From: JBBIPZ01 sp037442505 [NCBI: Deltaproteobacteria bacterium]
GTDB taxonomy: Bacteria; CALINM01
Direction of reading: 5' to 3'
Assembly: GCA_037442505.1 (NCBI GenBank)
Contig: JBBIPZ010000007.1
Coordinates: 2,984 to 66,983 of the forward strand
DNA length: 64,000 nt
Below are positions 35,261 through 45,163 of this stretch, in pieces. The stretch's first letter is position 1, and the number at the start of each line of letters is the position of its first letter. The notes below the pieces were generated by a model. That model had not been told where the DNA came from and ran no database searches. It was given only the letters and a program-made list of their open reading frames with translations. A program made the translations under genes and the position numbers.

Positions 35261-36991
35261 ATGAGATATTCTCGCACTGCTATAAGAGAGCTATTTAACA
35301 TAGTTGATTACGTTTCTCGTTACGTTAATCTTAAAAAAAGGGGTAAGAACTATGTTGGGCTCTGTCCGTTTCATCAAGAAAAGACACCTTCTTTTTCTGT
35401 CAGTGAAGATAAGCAGATATTTCATTGTTTTGGGTGTGGTATAGGGGGTGATTTAGTTCAGTTTCTAACAAGTTATCTGAAGACCGATATATACGATGTG
35501 TTGACCCTTTTAGAGAACGAAAGAGGTGTTAAATTAATCGAAAGAGACAAAGATTATGAAAAACGTCAAAACACTATAAATAAAATTTTAGCAATCAATA
35601 AAAAAGCTCTCGGTTTTTTTGTGAATAATCTTTTTAAAACAATAGATGGAGGAGATGCTCTCAAGTATCTGAATAAAAGGGGTATAAATCTTAATACCGT
35701 TAAAAAGTTCCAGTTAGGTTTTGGTGGAAAAAGATGGGACGCTTTGGCTAACGAACTATTTAGAGCTGGTTTTAAAGAAGAAGAGATAGCAAAATCTGGT
35801 CTGGTAGTTTTTAACCAGACAGGTCGTCGAGATTTTTTTAGAAACAGATTGATTTTTCCAATTATTAATCAAAAAGGTGATATTATAGCATTTGGAGGAA
35901 GGGCGTTAGATGATAGTTTGCCAAAATATATAAATTCACCAGAAAGTGCGGTGTTTTCAAAAAGAAAGAATTTATACGGTATAAATGTTGCTAAAGAAAA
36001 CATAGTGTTAGATAAGACGGTTTTAATTGTTGAAGGTTACATTGATTGCATTTCTATGCATGAAGCAGGTTATGAAAATACTGTTGCAACGTTGGGAACG
36101 GCATTAACTGAGGAGCAGATTAAATACTTAAAAGGTTTTGCTGAACATTTCTATCTGATTTATGATGGAGATGAGGCAGGCAATAAGGCTGCCATTAAAG
36201 CCGTTGAGAGTTTTTTAAATTTAGGAATATCTCCTAATGTGGTAACATTACCAGCTGGCGAAGATCCTGATAGTCTTATTACGAGTGGAAAAATAGATGT
36301 TTTAGATGAAGCTGTTTCTAATTCTAAAAAAGGTATTGACTTTTTGGTGTCATTGTATAAAAATAAATACTCACTCCAGACTTCTGAAGGCTTGAGAAGT
36401 TTTATTTATTCCTTAGGTGCGCACGTGCGAAATATCGAAAATCCAATTGAGAAAGAGATTATTTTGAGAGAAATCTCGGAGATAACAGGTATTAAAGCTG
36501 AAAAAATTTCTCAAGTTTTTATCCCCGGCAATGCTGTAAAACATCTGCAGATAAACAAAGAGACAAATGAAGTTTCCTATGCAGACACAATCGTATCTTT
36601 CCTATTGAATAAACCAGATTACAATGATTATATTGATAATGACGTTTTATCAGAATTACCTGAAGATTATAAAGAAGTAATAAACAAGGTAGTTAAGGCG
36701 GATAGACATGATGAACTTTCAGAAAATGCGAAAAAATTATACTCTAAATTGGCTATATTGAACGTTGATAATCAGCAAGTAAATGAAGATGCATTTTTTG
36801 ACACAATCAGGTTTATCAAACGAAAAAAGATTAAAGAAGAAAAAGAGAAAATAAACGAGCTGATAAAGGCTGAAGAAAGTGGTGCTTCACCGGATTTTAA
36901 GAAAATATTTATGTTGCAAGAAGAGAAAAAGAAACTAACACAGCTTGAACAGAGACTTTTAAAAAGGAGTAATATAGGTTATGAGGTCTAA
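35261..36991 (+). CDS. dnaG: DNA primase DnaG
   Basis: DnaG synthesises RNA primers for replication. The 576 residues include a CHC2 zinc finger (C35, H38, C56, C59 in CPFH...CFGCG), the catalytic core with LIVEGYIDC in the Toprim glutamate motif, [11 protein letters not shown] and the EDPDSL motif, and a helical C-terminal region (about 430-576) that would bind DnaB. It is the second-to-last member of the macromolecular synthesis group; its stop lies inside rpoD (11-nt overlap). Confidence 0.96.
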   Translation: MRYSRTAIRELFNIVDYVSRYVNLKKRGKNYVGLCPFHQEKTPSFSVSEDKQIFHCFGCGIGGDLVQFLTSYLKTDIYDVLTLLENERGVKLIERDKDYEKRQNTINKILAINKKALGFFVNNLFKTIDGGDALKYLNKRGINLNTVKKFQLGFGGKRWDALANELFRAGFKEEEIAKSGLVVFNQTGRRDFFRNRLIFPIINQKGDIIAFGGRALDDSLPKYINSPESAVFSKRKNLYGINVAKENIVLDKTVLIVEGYIDCISMHEAGYENTVATLGTALTEEQIKYLKGFAEHFYLIYDGDEAGNKAAIKAVESFLNLGISPNVVTLPAGEDPDSLITSGKIDVLDEAVSNSKKGIDFLVSLYKNKYSLQTSEGLRSFIYSLGAHVRNIENPIEKEIILREISEITGIKAEKISQVFIPGNAVKHLQINKETNEVSYADTIVSFLLNKPDYNDYIDNDVLSELPEDYKEVINKVVKADRHDELSENAKKLYSKLAILNVDNQQVNEDAFFDTIRFIKRKKIKEEKEKINELIKAEESGASPDFKKIFMLQEEKKKLTQLEQRLLKRSNIGYEV

Positions 36992-38699
36992 AAAAAGTAT
37001 CAGGGAAGAAGTTGCCGTTGAGGAGATGCTTGCCAAAGGCAAAAAAAAGGGTTTTTTAACTTATGACGAATTAAATGACATGATTCCTGAAGATTTTAAT
37101 ACTGAAAATATCGATGAAGTTATATCAATCTTTGATGAGATGGAAATACCTCTCGTTGATGGTATTCAAAGTGTTCCTTCTACGCGTATTTATGAAGAAG
37201 AGGAACATGAAGAGTTTGACGAGCTCGAAGATGAACTTAAAAAGGTGAGTGATCCAGTAAGGCTTTATCTAAAAGAGATGGGGTCTGTTAATCTGCTTGA
37301 TCGTGAAGGCGAGATCGAGTTAGCTAAAAAAATTGAAGAGGGAAATGACAGTATTATTCGCGCAATAATTTCTTATGTGCCTGTTTTTGAAGAATTTTTA
37401 AGTTATGGCAAAAAGCTGGATGACCCTGAATTTGACATAAGCGAAATTACAAAAGAAGTTGAGGAAGATACTTACGAAGATGAAGAGAGAGAGTTAACAA
37501 TTGTCAGCACCCTAAAAGAATTTTTCGATAATTTGAATAAGAAGTATGCTGAGCTAAGAAAACTCAAATCAAATAAGAACGCCAGAAACGATAAAAAGAT
37601 AAAAAAGGTTGAAGACGAAATTGTTCAGATTATTAAAAGCATTAGTATTAATGAAAGTTTAATTGATAAGTTCAGGACAAAGATGCAATATGATTACGAT
37701 GAAAATTTTGGAAATATAATTAAAAATATTGTTTCAGACGTGCAAGAAAAGCTTGAATTATCATACAAAAAGGCGGAAGAGATCGTTTCATTGCTATTGT
37801 CAAATGAGAATGTGTCTCCTAAAAAAGTTGGTTTAACAAAAGAAAAACTTACTAAGATAGAAAAAATTGTAAAGGCAAAGGCGACTGTATTAGCTAAAAA
37901 TGAAAAAAAATTGGATATATCTGAGAAGAGACTGGCAGAACTGTTAAATCAATTAAAAGAGGGTGATAGGAAAAAGAGAGATGCAAAAAATCAGTTAGTT
38001 AACGCTAACCTTCGCTTGGTGGTGAGTATTGCAAAAAAATATACAAACAGAGGTTTGCAGTTTCTGGATCTGATACAGGAAGGCAATATTGGGTTAATGA
38101 AGGCGGTTGATAAGTTTGAGTACAAAAGGGGATATAAGTTTAGTACCTATGCAACATGGTGGATCAGGCAGGCGATAACAAGGGCAATAGCCGATCAGGC
38201 AAGGACTATAAGAATTCCTGTTCATATGATCGAAACTATCAATAAGCTTATCAGGGAGTCAAGGGCTCTTGTTCAGGAGTTAGGCAGGGAACCAAATGCA
38301 GAAGAGATTGCCGAAAGGACTGAACTGCCCGTTGAAAAGGTAAGAAAGATTTTAAAAATTGCGAAAGAGCCTATCTCTCTTGAAACACCTATTGGAGAAG
38401 AAGAAGACAGTCATTTAGGAGATTTTATTGAAGACAAAAAGACTTTATCGCCTGTAGAAGCCGTAGTACAAAGCAATTTACAAGATGTTGTTGCAAATGT
38501 TTTATCAACATTAACTTCACGTGAGGAAAAGGTTATAAGACTAAGATTTGGTATTGGCGAAAAATATGATCACACTCTTGAAGAAGTAGGTCAGGCTTTT
38601 AACGTCACAAGAGAAAGGATCAGGCAGATAGAAGGTAAGGCTTTGAGGAAATTGCGTCATCCTATCAGAGCGAAGAAACTTAAGAGTTTTGTCGAATAA
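36981..38699 (+). CDS. rpoD: RNA polymerase primary sigma factor RpoD
   Basis: This 572-residue sigma70 has region 1.1 (about 1-65), region 1.2 ([16 protein letters not shown]), an NCR-like insert (about 120-330), region 2 with [14 protein letters not shown] (the -10 readers), region 3, and region 4 with the helix-turn-helix [22 protein letters not shown] for -35 contact. It explains the TTGACA/TATAAT-like promoters seen throughout the window. The ATG follows AAAAAGGAG and overlaps dnaG by 11 nt. Confidence 0.97.
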   Translation: MRSKKSIREEVAVEEMLAKGKKKGFLTYDELNDMIPEDFNTENIDEVISIFDEMEIPLVDGIQSVPSTRIYEEEEHEEFDELEDELKKVSDPVRLYLKEMGSVNLLDREGEIELAKKIEEGNDSIIRAIISYVPVFEEFLSYGKKLDDPEFDISEITKEVEEDTYEDEERELTIVSTLKEFFDNLNKKYAELRKLKSNKNARNDKKIKKVEDEIVQIIKSISINESLIDKFRTKMQYDYDENFGNIIKNIVSDVQEKLELSYKKAEEIVSLLLSNENVSPKKVGLTKEKLTKIEKIVKAKATVLAKNEKKLDISEKRLAELLNQLKEGDRKKRDAKNQLVNANLRLVVSIAKKYTNRGLQFLDLIQEGNIGLMKAVDKFEYKRGYKFSTYATWWIRQAITRAIADQARTIRIPVHMIETINKLIRESRALVQELGREPNAEEIAERTELPVEKVRKILKIAKEPISLETPIGEEEDSHLGDFIEDKKTLSPVEAVVQSNLQDVVANVLSTLTSREEKVIRLRFGIGEKYDHTLEEVGQAFNVTRERIRQIEGKALRKLRHPIRAKKLKSFVE

Positions 38700-38717
38700 A
38701 ATCAGAGGAGGGTGGTT

Positions 38718-39269
38718 ATGGAAATTTCTGTTTACTACAACAATTTGAATTCAAGTGATGCAATCAAAAGTTATGTTGAAAACAAGATTGGCAAAGTTAA
38801 AAAGTATTTAGATGAGCCTATCAATGCTCAGGTGACACTGTCAGTTGAGAAACTTAATCACATCGTAAAAGTAAATTTGAATGCACATGGTTATGTTATT
38901 CATGTTGAAGAGAAGGATACTAATCTTTATTCTGCAATTGATTTAGTTGCAGACACATTAGAAAGAAAAATCAAAAAGTATTTAGAAAGAATAAAAAAAG
39001 ATAAAAATAATAAGAAAAAATCTGCAGAAAAAACAATTTTAGGAAAGGAAGAGGTGTTTTCTCTTTCAGAAGAAGCCTCCGAAGAGAAGAAAATAATCAA
39101 AGTGAAAAATTATGAAATCAAAATGATGGACACAGAAGAAGCAGCTATGCAAATGGATCTATTAAATAGGGATTTTCTTGTTTACATAAGTAACGAATCA
39201 GATGCAGTAAGCGTAATTTACAAGAGAAAAGATGGTAATTATGGTTTGATAGAGGCTAAGGTAAAGTGA
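38718..39269 (+). CDS. hpf: Long-form ribosome hibernation promoting factor HPF
   Basis: Long HPF dimerises 70S ribosomes into 100S particles in stationary phase. The 183 residues have the N-terminal S30AE domain (1-95; VEEKDTNLYSAIDLVADTLERKI), a Lys-rich linker, and the C-terminal dimerisation domain (about 125-183; MDTEEAAMQMDLLNRDFLVY). ATG at 38718 is used because GAGGAGGGTGG precedes it; the GTG two codons before lies within that site. It is co-transcribed with rpoD and closed by a terminator. Confidence 0.95.
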   Translation: MEISVYYNNLNSSDAIKSYVENKIGKVKKYLDEPINAQVTLSVEKLNHIVKVNLNAHGYVIHVEEKDTNLYSAIDLVADTLERKIKKYLERIKKDKNNKKKSAEKTILGKEEVFSLSEEASEEKKIIKVKNYEIKMMDTEEAAMQMDLLNRDFLVYISNESDAVSVIYKRKDGNYGLIEAKVK

Positions 39270-39305
39270 TAAAAATACAAAAAAACGTTTTTAAATTTTA
39301 CGAAG

Positions 39306-39334
39306 ATACCCCCTCCACAAGAGGGGGTATTTTA
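39306..39334 (+). terminator. Terminator after hpf
   Basis: The perfect 10-bp stem ATACCCCCTC / GAGGGGGTAT (39306-39315 with 39321-39330) with a 5-nt loop is followed by TTTTA. Confidence 0.93.
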
Positions 39335-39345
39335 TATTAAGGTCT

Positions 39346-40197
39346 ATGGATTTTTTTCTGATATCTGGAGTTTCTGGCTCTGGCAAGACAGTCTTTCTAA
39401 AGGCACTCGAAGATTCAGGTTTTTTTTGCGTGGATAACCTGCCTATTCCTTTATTAATTGATTTTCTTGAAGTAATGCGTTCATCAGAAGAATTAACAAA
39501 AGTGGCGGTTGTAATAGATATTAGAGAAAAAAGTTTTTTAAAACAAACAACAAATCTGATAGAAAAGATTCAAAGCTTACCTTATGTTAATCTAAAAATT
39601 GTTTTTCTTGATGCAAGGGATGAGATTCTGGAAAGAAGGTATAATGAGACACGAAGAAAACATCCCATCGATATCTACAATTTAGAGCAAAGCTTTGAAG
39701 AAGAGCGCAAGCAACTAAATGTATTTAAGGAAAAGGCAGACTTTATTATCGATACAAGTAGCTACAATAACTATGATTTAAGAAAGAAAGCGCTAGAAAT
39801 TGCCTCAGGCAAAATACGAAAATCCAGAGTATCTATAAAAATTACCAGTTTTGGATACAAGTTTGGGGTCCCAAGTGATGTAGATATAATGTTTGATATG
39901 AGGTTTATAGCCAATCCTTATTATATACCAAGTTTAAAAGATAAAACGGGCAAGGATTTTGAAGTAAAAAAATTTATAAAATCGGACCGCGTTTCTGTTG
40001 AGTTTATAAAAATGGCGAGGAAACTGCTTTTATTCATAATAGAAAATTTTGAAAAACAGGGAAAAAACTTTATATCAATTGCATTTGGATGTACTGGTGG
40101 CAGACACCGTTCTGTTTATATGGCAGAGGTGTTTTATAAAATAATCCGCAATAAATTTCCTGACACACATATCTTACACAGAGATATAGGAAGGTAA
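39346..40197 (+). CDS. rapZ: RNase adapter protein RapZ / YvcJ
   Basis: This 283-residue P-loop protein begins with GVSGSGKT (about residue 8) and has DSGFFCVDNLP, LDARDEILERRYNETRRKHP, and the C-terminal RapZ signature FGCTGGRHRSVYMAE. In Enterobacteria RapZ guides RNase E to GlmZ; in other phyla the same fold binds nucleotides with unclear targets, so the role is assigned by family only. It begins 11 nt after the hpf terminator. A weak AAGG precedes the ATG and no promoter is clear; it may depend on read-through. Confidence 0.93.
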   Translation: MDFFLISGVSGSGKTVFLKALEDSGFFCVDNLPIPLLIDFLEVMRSSEELTKVAVVIDIREKSFLKQTTNLIEKIQSLPYVNLKIVFLDARDEILERRYNETRRKHPIDIYNLEQSFEEERKQLNVFKEKADFIIDTSSYNNYDLRKKALEIASGKIRKSRVSIKITSFGYKFGVPSDVDIMFDMRFIANPYYIPSLKDKTGKDFEVKKFIKSDRVSVEFIKMARKLLLFIIENFEKQGKNFISIAFGCTGGRHRSVYMAEVFYKIIRNKFPDTHILHRDIGR

Positions 40198-40248
40198 CAA
40201 TTTAACGTTCCCCTTTTTTTTGTTTTACTTGTTAAAACAAAATATGGG

Positions 40249-40277
40249 TTACAAACTGAGTCTATTTTTGCTATAAT
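40249..40277 (+). promoter_or_regulatory. gyrA promoter
   Basis: TTACAA (40249-40254), a 17-nt spacer, and an extended -10 TTGC-TATAAT (40272-40277). The leader of about 25 nt holds AAGGAGGAG before the TTG start. Confidence 0.78.
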
Positions 40278-40307
40278 GATAATTTGAATTTTTCAAGGAG
40301 GAGTTAA

Positions 40308-42779
40308 TTGGATAAGCTTAGTTTCGCACAAAACGAGATAAAAGTTAATATCGAAGACGAAGTTAAACAATCGTACTTAGATTATGCGATGAGTGTTATA
40401 GTGGGTAGAGCATTACCTGATGCGCGTGATGGTCTAAAACCTGTACATAGAAGGATTTTGTATGCAATGTACGACATGGGCAACGAGTGGAATAAACCTT
40501 ACAAAAAATCAGCCCGAATAGTTGGAGATGTTATAGGTAAGTATCACCCACATGGCGATGCTGCTGTATATGATGCAATTGTCAGGATGGCACAAGATTT
40601 TTCTTTGAGAATGCCATTGGTGGACGGGCAGGGAAACTTTGGTTCTATTGACGGCGATCCACCAGCAGCAATGCGTTATACTGAAATTAGAATGAAGCAG
40701 CTTGCTGGTGAACTTTTAGCAGATATAGATAAAGATACGGTTGATTTTATTCCAAACTATGATGGTTCTTTATCCGAACCAGTTGTTTTGCCAGCAAAGT
40801 TGCCTAACCTGCTAATAAATGGTTCTTCAGGTATTGCAGTAGGTATGGCGACAAACATTCCGACTCACAATTTAAGAGAATGCATAAATGCTGTCATTTA
40901 TATGATAGACAATCCCGATTGTGAAATTGAAGATATTATTAGAATTATACCGGGTCCAGATTTTCCAACCGGTGCATATATTCACGGAAGGGACGAGATT
41001 GTCAAGGCTTATAAGACGGGAAAAGGCATAATTAGGATACGAGGCAAGGCAGAAGAAGAGTTGTTAAAGGGTGATAAGCACGCAATTGTAATCACTGAAA
41101 TACCTTATATGGTAAACAAAGCGGAAATGATAAAGAATATAGCTGAGCTTGTCAGGGATAAAAAATTAGAAGGTATTTCAGAAATAAGAGATGAATCTGA
41201 TAAAGATGGAATAAGGGTTGTAATAGAGTTAAAAAGGGATGCAAATGGACAGGTGTTACTTAACAATTTGTATAAATTAACAAGGTTAGAGGAATCTTTT
41301 GCTATAAACATGGTGGCGATAGTAAAAGGTCAGCCTCGCTTGCTTAACTTAAAAGAAATTCTGGAAATATTCATTTCACATAGAAAAGAAGTGGTCATAC
41401 GTAGAACAAAATTTGAACTTGCGGATGCGAGAAAAAGGGCACATATTTTAGAAGGACTTAAGAAGGCGATTGATAACTTAGACCTCACAATTAAACTAAT
41501 TAGAGAGTCAAAGTCACCAAAAGAGGCTAAAGAGTCTTTGATCCTTAACCTTGATATAACTGACGTACAGGCACAAGCTATTATAGATATGAAGCTGGCA
41601 AGACTTACAGGGCTTGAGAGAGAAAAGATAGTCGAAGAGTTTATAAATATTATGAAGCTTATAGATGAATTGGAGTCTATTTTAAGAGAAGAAAGAAAGG
41701 TTTTTGATATTATCAAGAAAGAGTTAGAAGAGATAAAAAATAAGTATGGCGATGAAAGAAGAACAGAAATCGTTTCTTCTGGTGTAGATATTAACAAGGA
41801 AGACCTTATCGAAAGAGAAGACGTTGTAATCACACTTACTCATAAGGGCTTTATAAAAAGAACCCCGGTAACCGAATACAGCACACAGAAAAGAGGTGGT
41901 AAAGGTAAAACAGCAATAAATTTAAGAGAAAAAGATTTTATAATAGATCTCTTTATTTCTTCAACTCACGATTATGTTCTGGCATTTACTTCTTTAGGCC
42001 GTATGTATTCTATAAAGGCTTATGAGTTTCCGGAGGCTGGCAGGAATGCCTATGGAAAAATTATTACTAACTTTTTCCAGTTGAAAGAAAACGAAAAAGT
42101 TACAAACTTAATAGCTGTCAGTGATTTTGACGTTGATAAAGACCTGTTTTTTGCAACTGAAAAGGGTGTTGTAAAAAGAACACAGTTGAGTTTTTTTAAG
42201 AACATCAGAAAAACGGGTATCAACGCTATTAACCTGCCAGAAGATGATTTTCTCATATCTGCAAATATCGTTGATAGTGAAGACCATGTGATACTTTCTT
42301 CACGAAAAGGCAAAAGTATAAGATTTCCTATTAGTGATGTTAGAAGGGTAGGAAGGGCAGCGTATGGTGTTACAGGAATGAGTTTAGAGAAGGACGATAA
42401 GGTGGTGGCAATGGATGTGATTAAAGAAAAAACGGGAAGTTTATTAACAGTTACTACCTTGGGTTATGGCAAACAAACAGAAATTAGCGAGTATCGTTTA
42501 CAAAGTAGAGGCGGCAAAGGTATATTTACCATTAAGCTTAGCCAGAAAATTGGGGAAGTGCTGGGTGTCTTAAAAACCAATCCAGATGATGAAGTGCTTT
42601 TGATTTCAAGTTCGGGCAATATGATAAGGCTAGCCGTAAAAAATATTCCTGAATATTCGAGACAGAGTCAGGGTGTAAGGCTAATTAATCTTGCAGAAGG
42701 TGAGCAGATTGTAGCAGTTGCAAAATTTGTAGAAAAGGAGAATGGAGATGAACAAGAGCCAGAAAGTACAATACTATAA
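40308..42779 (+). CDS. gyrA: DNA gyrase subunit A
   Basis: GyrA cuts and rejoins the gate DNA segment during supercoiling. The 823 residues include the breakage-reunion core with Tyr124 ([12 protein letters not shown]) and the quinolone region [12 protein letters not shown], with Ala85 where E. coli has Ser83 and Asp89 at Asp87. The C-terminal beta-pinwheel carries the GyrA box QKRGGKGK and a related QSRGGKG, which identify gyrase rather than ParC. The start is TTG at 40308 with a strong AAGGAGGAG. It has its own promoter and overlaps the next gene by 32 nt. Confidence 0.97.
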   Translation: MDKLSFAQNEIKVNIEDEVKQSYLDYAMSVIVGRALPDARDGLKPVHRRILYAMYDMGNEWNKPYKKSARIVGDVIGKYHPHGDAAVYDAIVRMAQDFSLRMPLVDGQGNFGSIDGDPPAAMRYTEIRMKQLAGELLADIDKDTVDFIPNYDGSLSEPVVLPAKLPNLLINGSSGIAVGMATNIPTHNLRECINAVIYMIDNPDCEIEDIIRIIPGPDFPTGAYIHGRDEIVKAYKTGKGIIRIRGKAEEELLKGDKHAIVITEIPYMVNKAEMIKNIAELVRDKKLEGISEIRDESDKDGIRVVIELKRDANGQVLLNNLYKLTRLEESFAINMVAIVKGQPRLLNLKEILEIFISHRKEVVIRRTKFELADARKRAHILEGLKKAIDNLDLTIKLIRESKSPKEAKESLILNLDITDVQAQAIIDMKLARLTGLEREKIVEEFINIMKLIDELESILREERKVFDIIKKELEEIKNKYGDERRTEIVSSGVDINKEDLIEREDVVITLTHKGFIKRTPVTEYSTQKRGGKGKTAINLREKDFIIDLFISSTHDYVLAFTSLGRMYSIKAYEFPEAGRNAYGKIITNFFQLKENEKVTNLIAVSDFDVDKDLFFATEKGVVKRTQLSFFKNIRKTGINAINLPEDDFLISANIVDSEDHVILSSRKGKSIRFPISDVRRVGRAAYGVTGMSLEKDDKVVAMDVIKEKTGSLLTVTTLGYGKQTEISEYRLQSRGGKGIFTIKLSQKIGEVLGVLKTNPDDEVLLISSSGNMIRLAVKNIPEYSRQSQGVRLINLAEGEQIVAVAKFVEKENGDEQEPESTIL

Positions 42780-43707
42780 GTATCTTTTAATCGTTTTTTC
42801 GATATTATTGTTGTTTGGATGTGCGGAGAGAAAAGCAAAATCAAATTACAAGGTGGCTGAGGAGTTGTTCAAAGGTGGTAGCTATAAGGATGCTGCAACA
42901 AAGTATATAGAGGTTATCAAATATGAAAAAGATATTCCGGAAGTTGAGGATTCTTATTACAAGTTAGGAATTATCTATTCAAAGTATCTCGATGATCCAG
43001 CTTCTGCAATCTTTTATTTAGAAGAACTGATTAAGCGATTTCCAAAGGCTAATAAGATGGCTCAAGCAAGGAAGGAGATTGGTTATAGTTATCTTTATAA
43101 ATTAAATAAGCCGGACAAGGCAGTTATCGAGTTTGAAACAATCGAAAAAAACTTTCCATCTGTTAGCTTTCTTGACGAGGTAGTTTATTTAAAAGGACAA
43201 GCATATCTTGCTCAGAAAAAGTTTGACCTGGCTGAAAAAACTTACGGTAACTTTACTGTAGTATTTAAAAACTCAAAATATTCAGAAGAAGTGGAATATA
43301 AATTAGGCTTGATAAAATTAAATCTCGGCAAAGATAAAGAGGCGAATGATCTTTTAAGACAGTTTATAGAAAAATATCCTCAATCTTCTTATATACTACT
43401 TGCTAAGTTTGACTTAGGCAATTCATACGAAAATTTGGGAGATTTAAAAAAGGCTTTAGAAGTATACAAGAGTATCGGTGGTGATTATCCAAATCAAGAA
43501 GCTTTACATACCAAGATTTCGAAGTTAGAAGAAAGATTAAAGAAAAAATCTAAGGCAGCTATTACAAGGACACCAGCATCTATTAAAAAGGCGAGAACCA
43601 ATGCAGCTACCAGGAAGGTTCAGCCTAAAAAGAGTGCAGAGAAAAATAATACAAAAAAGCGTGCAAAGAAGAATAATACAAAAAAGACGTCAAAAAAGAA
43701 AAAGTGA
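42748..43707 (+). CDS. TPR lipoprotein with Lys-rich tail (BamD/YbgF-like)
   Basis: This protein of about 319 residues has an N-terminal lipoprotein signal (lipobox LLFG-Cys, about residue 25), tandem TPR helices (about 40-255; [44 protein letters not shown]) and a strongly basic C-terminal tail (about 265-319) with a tandem KNNTKK motif. The TPR part resembles outer-membrane assembly lipoproteins of the BamD/CpoB group. The basic tail is not typical and could bind anionic surface polymers or nucleic acid. The first ATG is too close to the AAGGAG, so ATG 42748 is chosen. It overlaps gyrA and rlmH. Confidence 0.78.
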   Translation: MNKSQKVQYYKYLLIVFSILLLFGCAERKAKSNYKVAEELFKGGSYKDAATKYIEVIKYEKDIPEVEDSYYKLGIIYSKYLDDPASAIFYLEELIKRFPKANKMAQARKEIGYSYLYKLNKPDKAVIEFETIEKNFPSVSFLDEVVYLKGQAYLAQKKFDLAEKTYGNFTVVFKNSKYSEEVEYKLGLIKLNLGKDKEANDLLRQFIEKYPQSSYILLAKFDLGNSYENLGDLKKALEVYKSIGGDYPNQEALHTKISKLEERLKKKSKAAITRTPASIKKARTNAATRKVQPKKSAEKNNTKKRAKKNNTKKTSKKKK

Positions 43708-44120
43708 AAATTACAGTCATTACTTGTGGACGAGAAAAAGAAAAAGATTTTAAAGAGTATGAAGAAGATCTGAAAAAGAGAATTTCACCTTTTGCAAAAC
43801 TTTTTTTGATATACGTCACGAAGGAAGCAGATTTTCAAAAATATATACCAATAGATAGTAATTTTTTCTATCTACTTGATGCTAAAGGTAAAGAAGTTGA
43901 TTCAAACGAGTTTTCAAAGCTTTTGGATAAAAGTGAAATAACTTTTCTTATTGGACCTCCGGATGGCTTTAGCCAGACATTTAAAGAAAAATTTAAAGAT
44001 AGTGCATTGCCATTATCACTTTCTCGTCTAACCTTTCCTCATCGTCTTTGCAAGCTAATATTGTTAGAGCAGATATATAGAGGATTTTGTATCCAGAAAA
44101 ATCTTCCTTATGCAAAATAA
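43704..44120 (+). CDS. rlmH: 23S rRNA methyltransferase RlmH
   Basis: RlmH methylates N3 of pseudouridine 1915 in 23S rRNA helix 69 using SAM. This SPOUT-family member has 138 residues; the family norm is about 155. The diagnostic C-terminal blocks FLIGPPDGFS, LSLSRLTFPHRL and LLEQIYRGFCI are intact; the GPPDG replaces the usual GGPxG. The start is GTG at 43704, overlapping the upstream stop by 4 nt. No terminator is evident after it. Confidence 0.93.
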   Translation: MKITVITCGREKEKDFKEYEEDLKKRISPFAKLFLIYVTKEADFQKYIPIDSNFFYLLDAKGKEVDSNEFSKLLDKSEITFLIGPPDGFSQTFKEKFKDSALPLSLSRLTFPHRLCKLILLEQIYRGFCIQKNLPYAK

Positions 44121-44253
44121 AATTATTGGAAATGATTTAAAATTTTCTATCAGTTTAATAACTTACCGCTATGTTGCCATGGATGTATTCCAGAGTAAGA
44201 TACCTTTTAGAAAAATATCAAGCTGGAGAAGTTTAATCGTTGTTTTTTATCTT

Positions 44254-45054
44254 TTATAAATTTTGTTTTATTGCAATCCCAAGTAAAACTCGCATTTTCT
44301 TTTCATTAAGTATAGATAAAGCATTGTTGAAAATCTTGGCTGCGTCTCTATTTTTAAAAATTGGGTTCAAAAATGCCTTTGTTTGAAGTAGTTTATTATA
44401 AAAGTTTATTGAATTTTCTGAATCATCTTCTAAATGGGTAACCTTAAAGTTAAAGCTATTCAGTATCTTGACAAAAGTAGCAAAACTACACAACTGGCTT
44501 TCCATCTCATTATCACCCCATGGCAAGGGTAGAGAGATTTTAAAAGTTTCATCTGATAAAAACCATTCGTGGAACACAATTTTCCCGTTATCTTTTAACA
44601 CCCTTGATATCTCTGATATCAAACTGTTTTTATCTAAAATATTCATATTTACATGCTGGAGCCACACTATCTCGAACGTGTTGCTTTTTAAAGGGCATAA
44701 AATTGCGTCTCCGTTTACAAAAAAAAGCCTGGTTTTATCAATCTTGCAAAGTTGAGATAATTTTTTCCCTGTCAAGCTGTATTCATGAGATAGGTCAAGA
44801 TTAACCACCGCAACATTAAATTTGTTGACAAGGAAACGAGCAACCCCTCCAATACCACCACCTAATTCTAATACGTGTTCATAACCTGTGAAAGCTGCCA
44901 TACGTGAAAGTTTTTCAGTTGCTTTGAGTCCGCCTGCATGAATCTGGTCAAATCTATTTAAGATTTCCGTTGTAATATTTTCAATTTTTTGTGATTTTAG
45001 TAACTTTTGATAATCTTCAAACAGCGTTGAATTGTTAGACCGGATATTTACCAT
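44254..45054 (-). CDS. Class I SAM-dependent methyltransferase
   Basis: This methyltransferase of about 266 residues has the SAM-binding motif I VLELGGGIGGVARFL, acidic VVNLDLSHEY for the ribose, motif II region NTFEIVWLQHVNMNI and post-motif FHEWF. A closer family (UbiE/COQ5, sarcosine/dimethylglycine or lipid type) is not clear. The ATG at 45054 is used because a TTGACT/TATTAT promoter occupies the region upstream, including the alternative TTG at 45090, and leaves no Shine-Dalgarno; the gene is probably leaderless. It diverges from the spermidine-synthase-like pseudogene. Confidence 0.82.
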   Translation of the reverse strand: MVNIRSNNSTLFEDYQKLLKSQKIENITTEILNRFDQIHAGGLKATEKLSRMAAFTGYEHVLELGGGIGGVARFLVNKFNVAVVNLDLSHEYSLTGKKLSQLCKIDKTRLFFVNGDAILCPLKSNTFEIVWLQHVNMNILDKNSLISEISRVLKDNGKIVFHEWFLSDETFKISLPLPWGDNEMESQLCSFATFVKILNSFNFKVTHLEDDSENSINFYNKLLQTKAFLNPIFKNRDAAKIFNNALSILNEKKMRVLLGIAIKQNL

Positions 45055-45061
45055 TTGCTTA

Positions 45062-45090
45062 ATAATAAAAAAATCAGAATATAAAGTCAA
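45062..45090 (-). promoter_or_regulatory. Leaderless promoter of the methyltransferase gene
   Basis: On the minus strand TTGACT (45090-45085), a 17-nt spacer and TATTAT (45067-45062) end 7 nt before the ATG at 45054, the normal distance from -10 to a transcription start. Confidence 0.7.
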
Positions 45091-45120
45091 AGAAAAGAAT
45101 TCTTAGAACTTTTTTAGATT

Positions 45121-45148
45121 TTGACACATCCTTTTTTTATGCTAATTT
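45121..45148 (+). promoter_or_regulatory. Promoter of the decayed spermidine-synthase-like gene
   Basis: TTGACA (45121-45126), a 16-nt spacer and TGC-TAATTT (45143-45148) precede the ATG at 45164. The promoter looks intact although the gene is not. Confidence 0.5.
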
Positions 45149-45163
45149 TACCTTAGATTAAAA

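Noticed and set aside
40218-40240. GTTTTAC-TTG-TTAAAAC palindrome after rapZ as a terminator.
   Set aside because: Stem is A/T only and no T run follows; too weak to call.
43641-43695. Tandem repeat in DNA near the 3' end of the TPR lipoprotein gene as a possible CRISPR-like array.
   Set aside because: Only two short copies, encoding an in-frame Lys-rich repeat; no spacers or cas genes.
44110-44259. Short plus-strand ORF of 49 codons after rlmH.
   Set aside because: No Shine-Dalgarno, overlaps the rlmH end and the convergent methyltransferase end, and its translation matches nothing I recognise.
45090-45090. TTG at 45090 as start of the methyltransferase.
   Set aside because: The codon is part of the TTGACT -35 box of a promoter whose transcript should start at the ATG at 45054.
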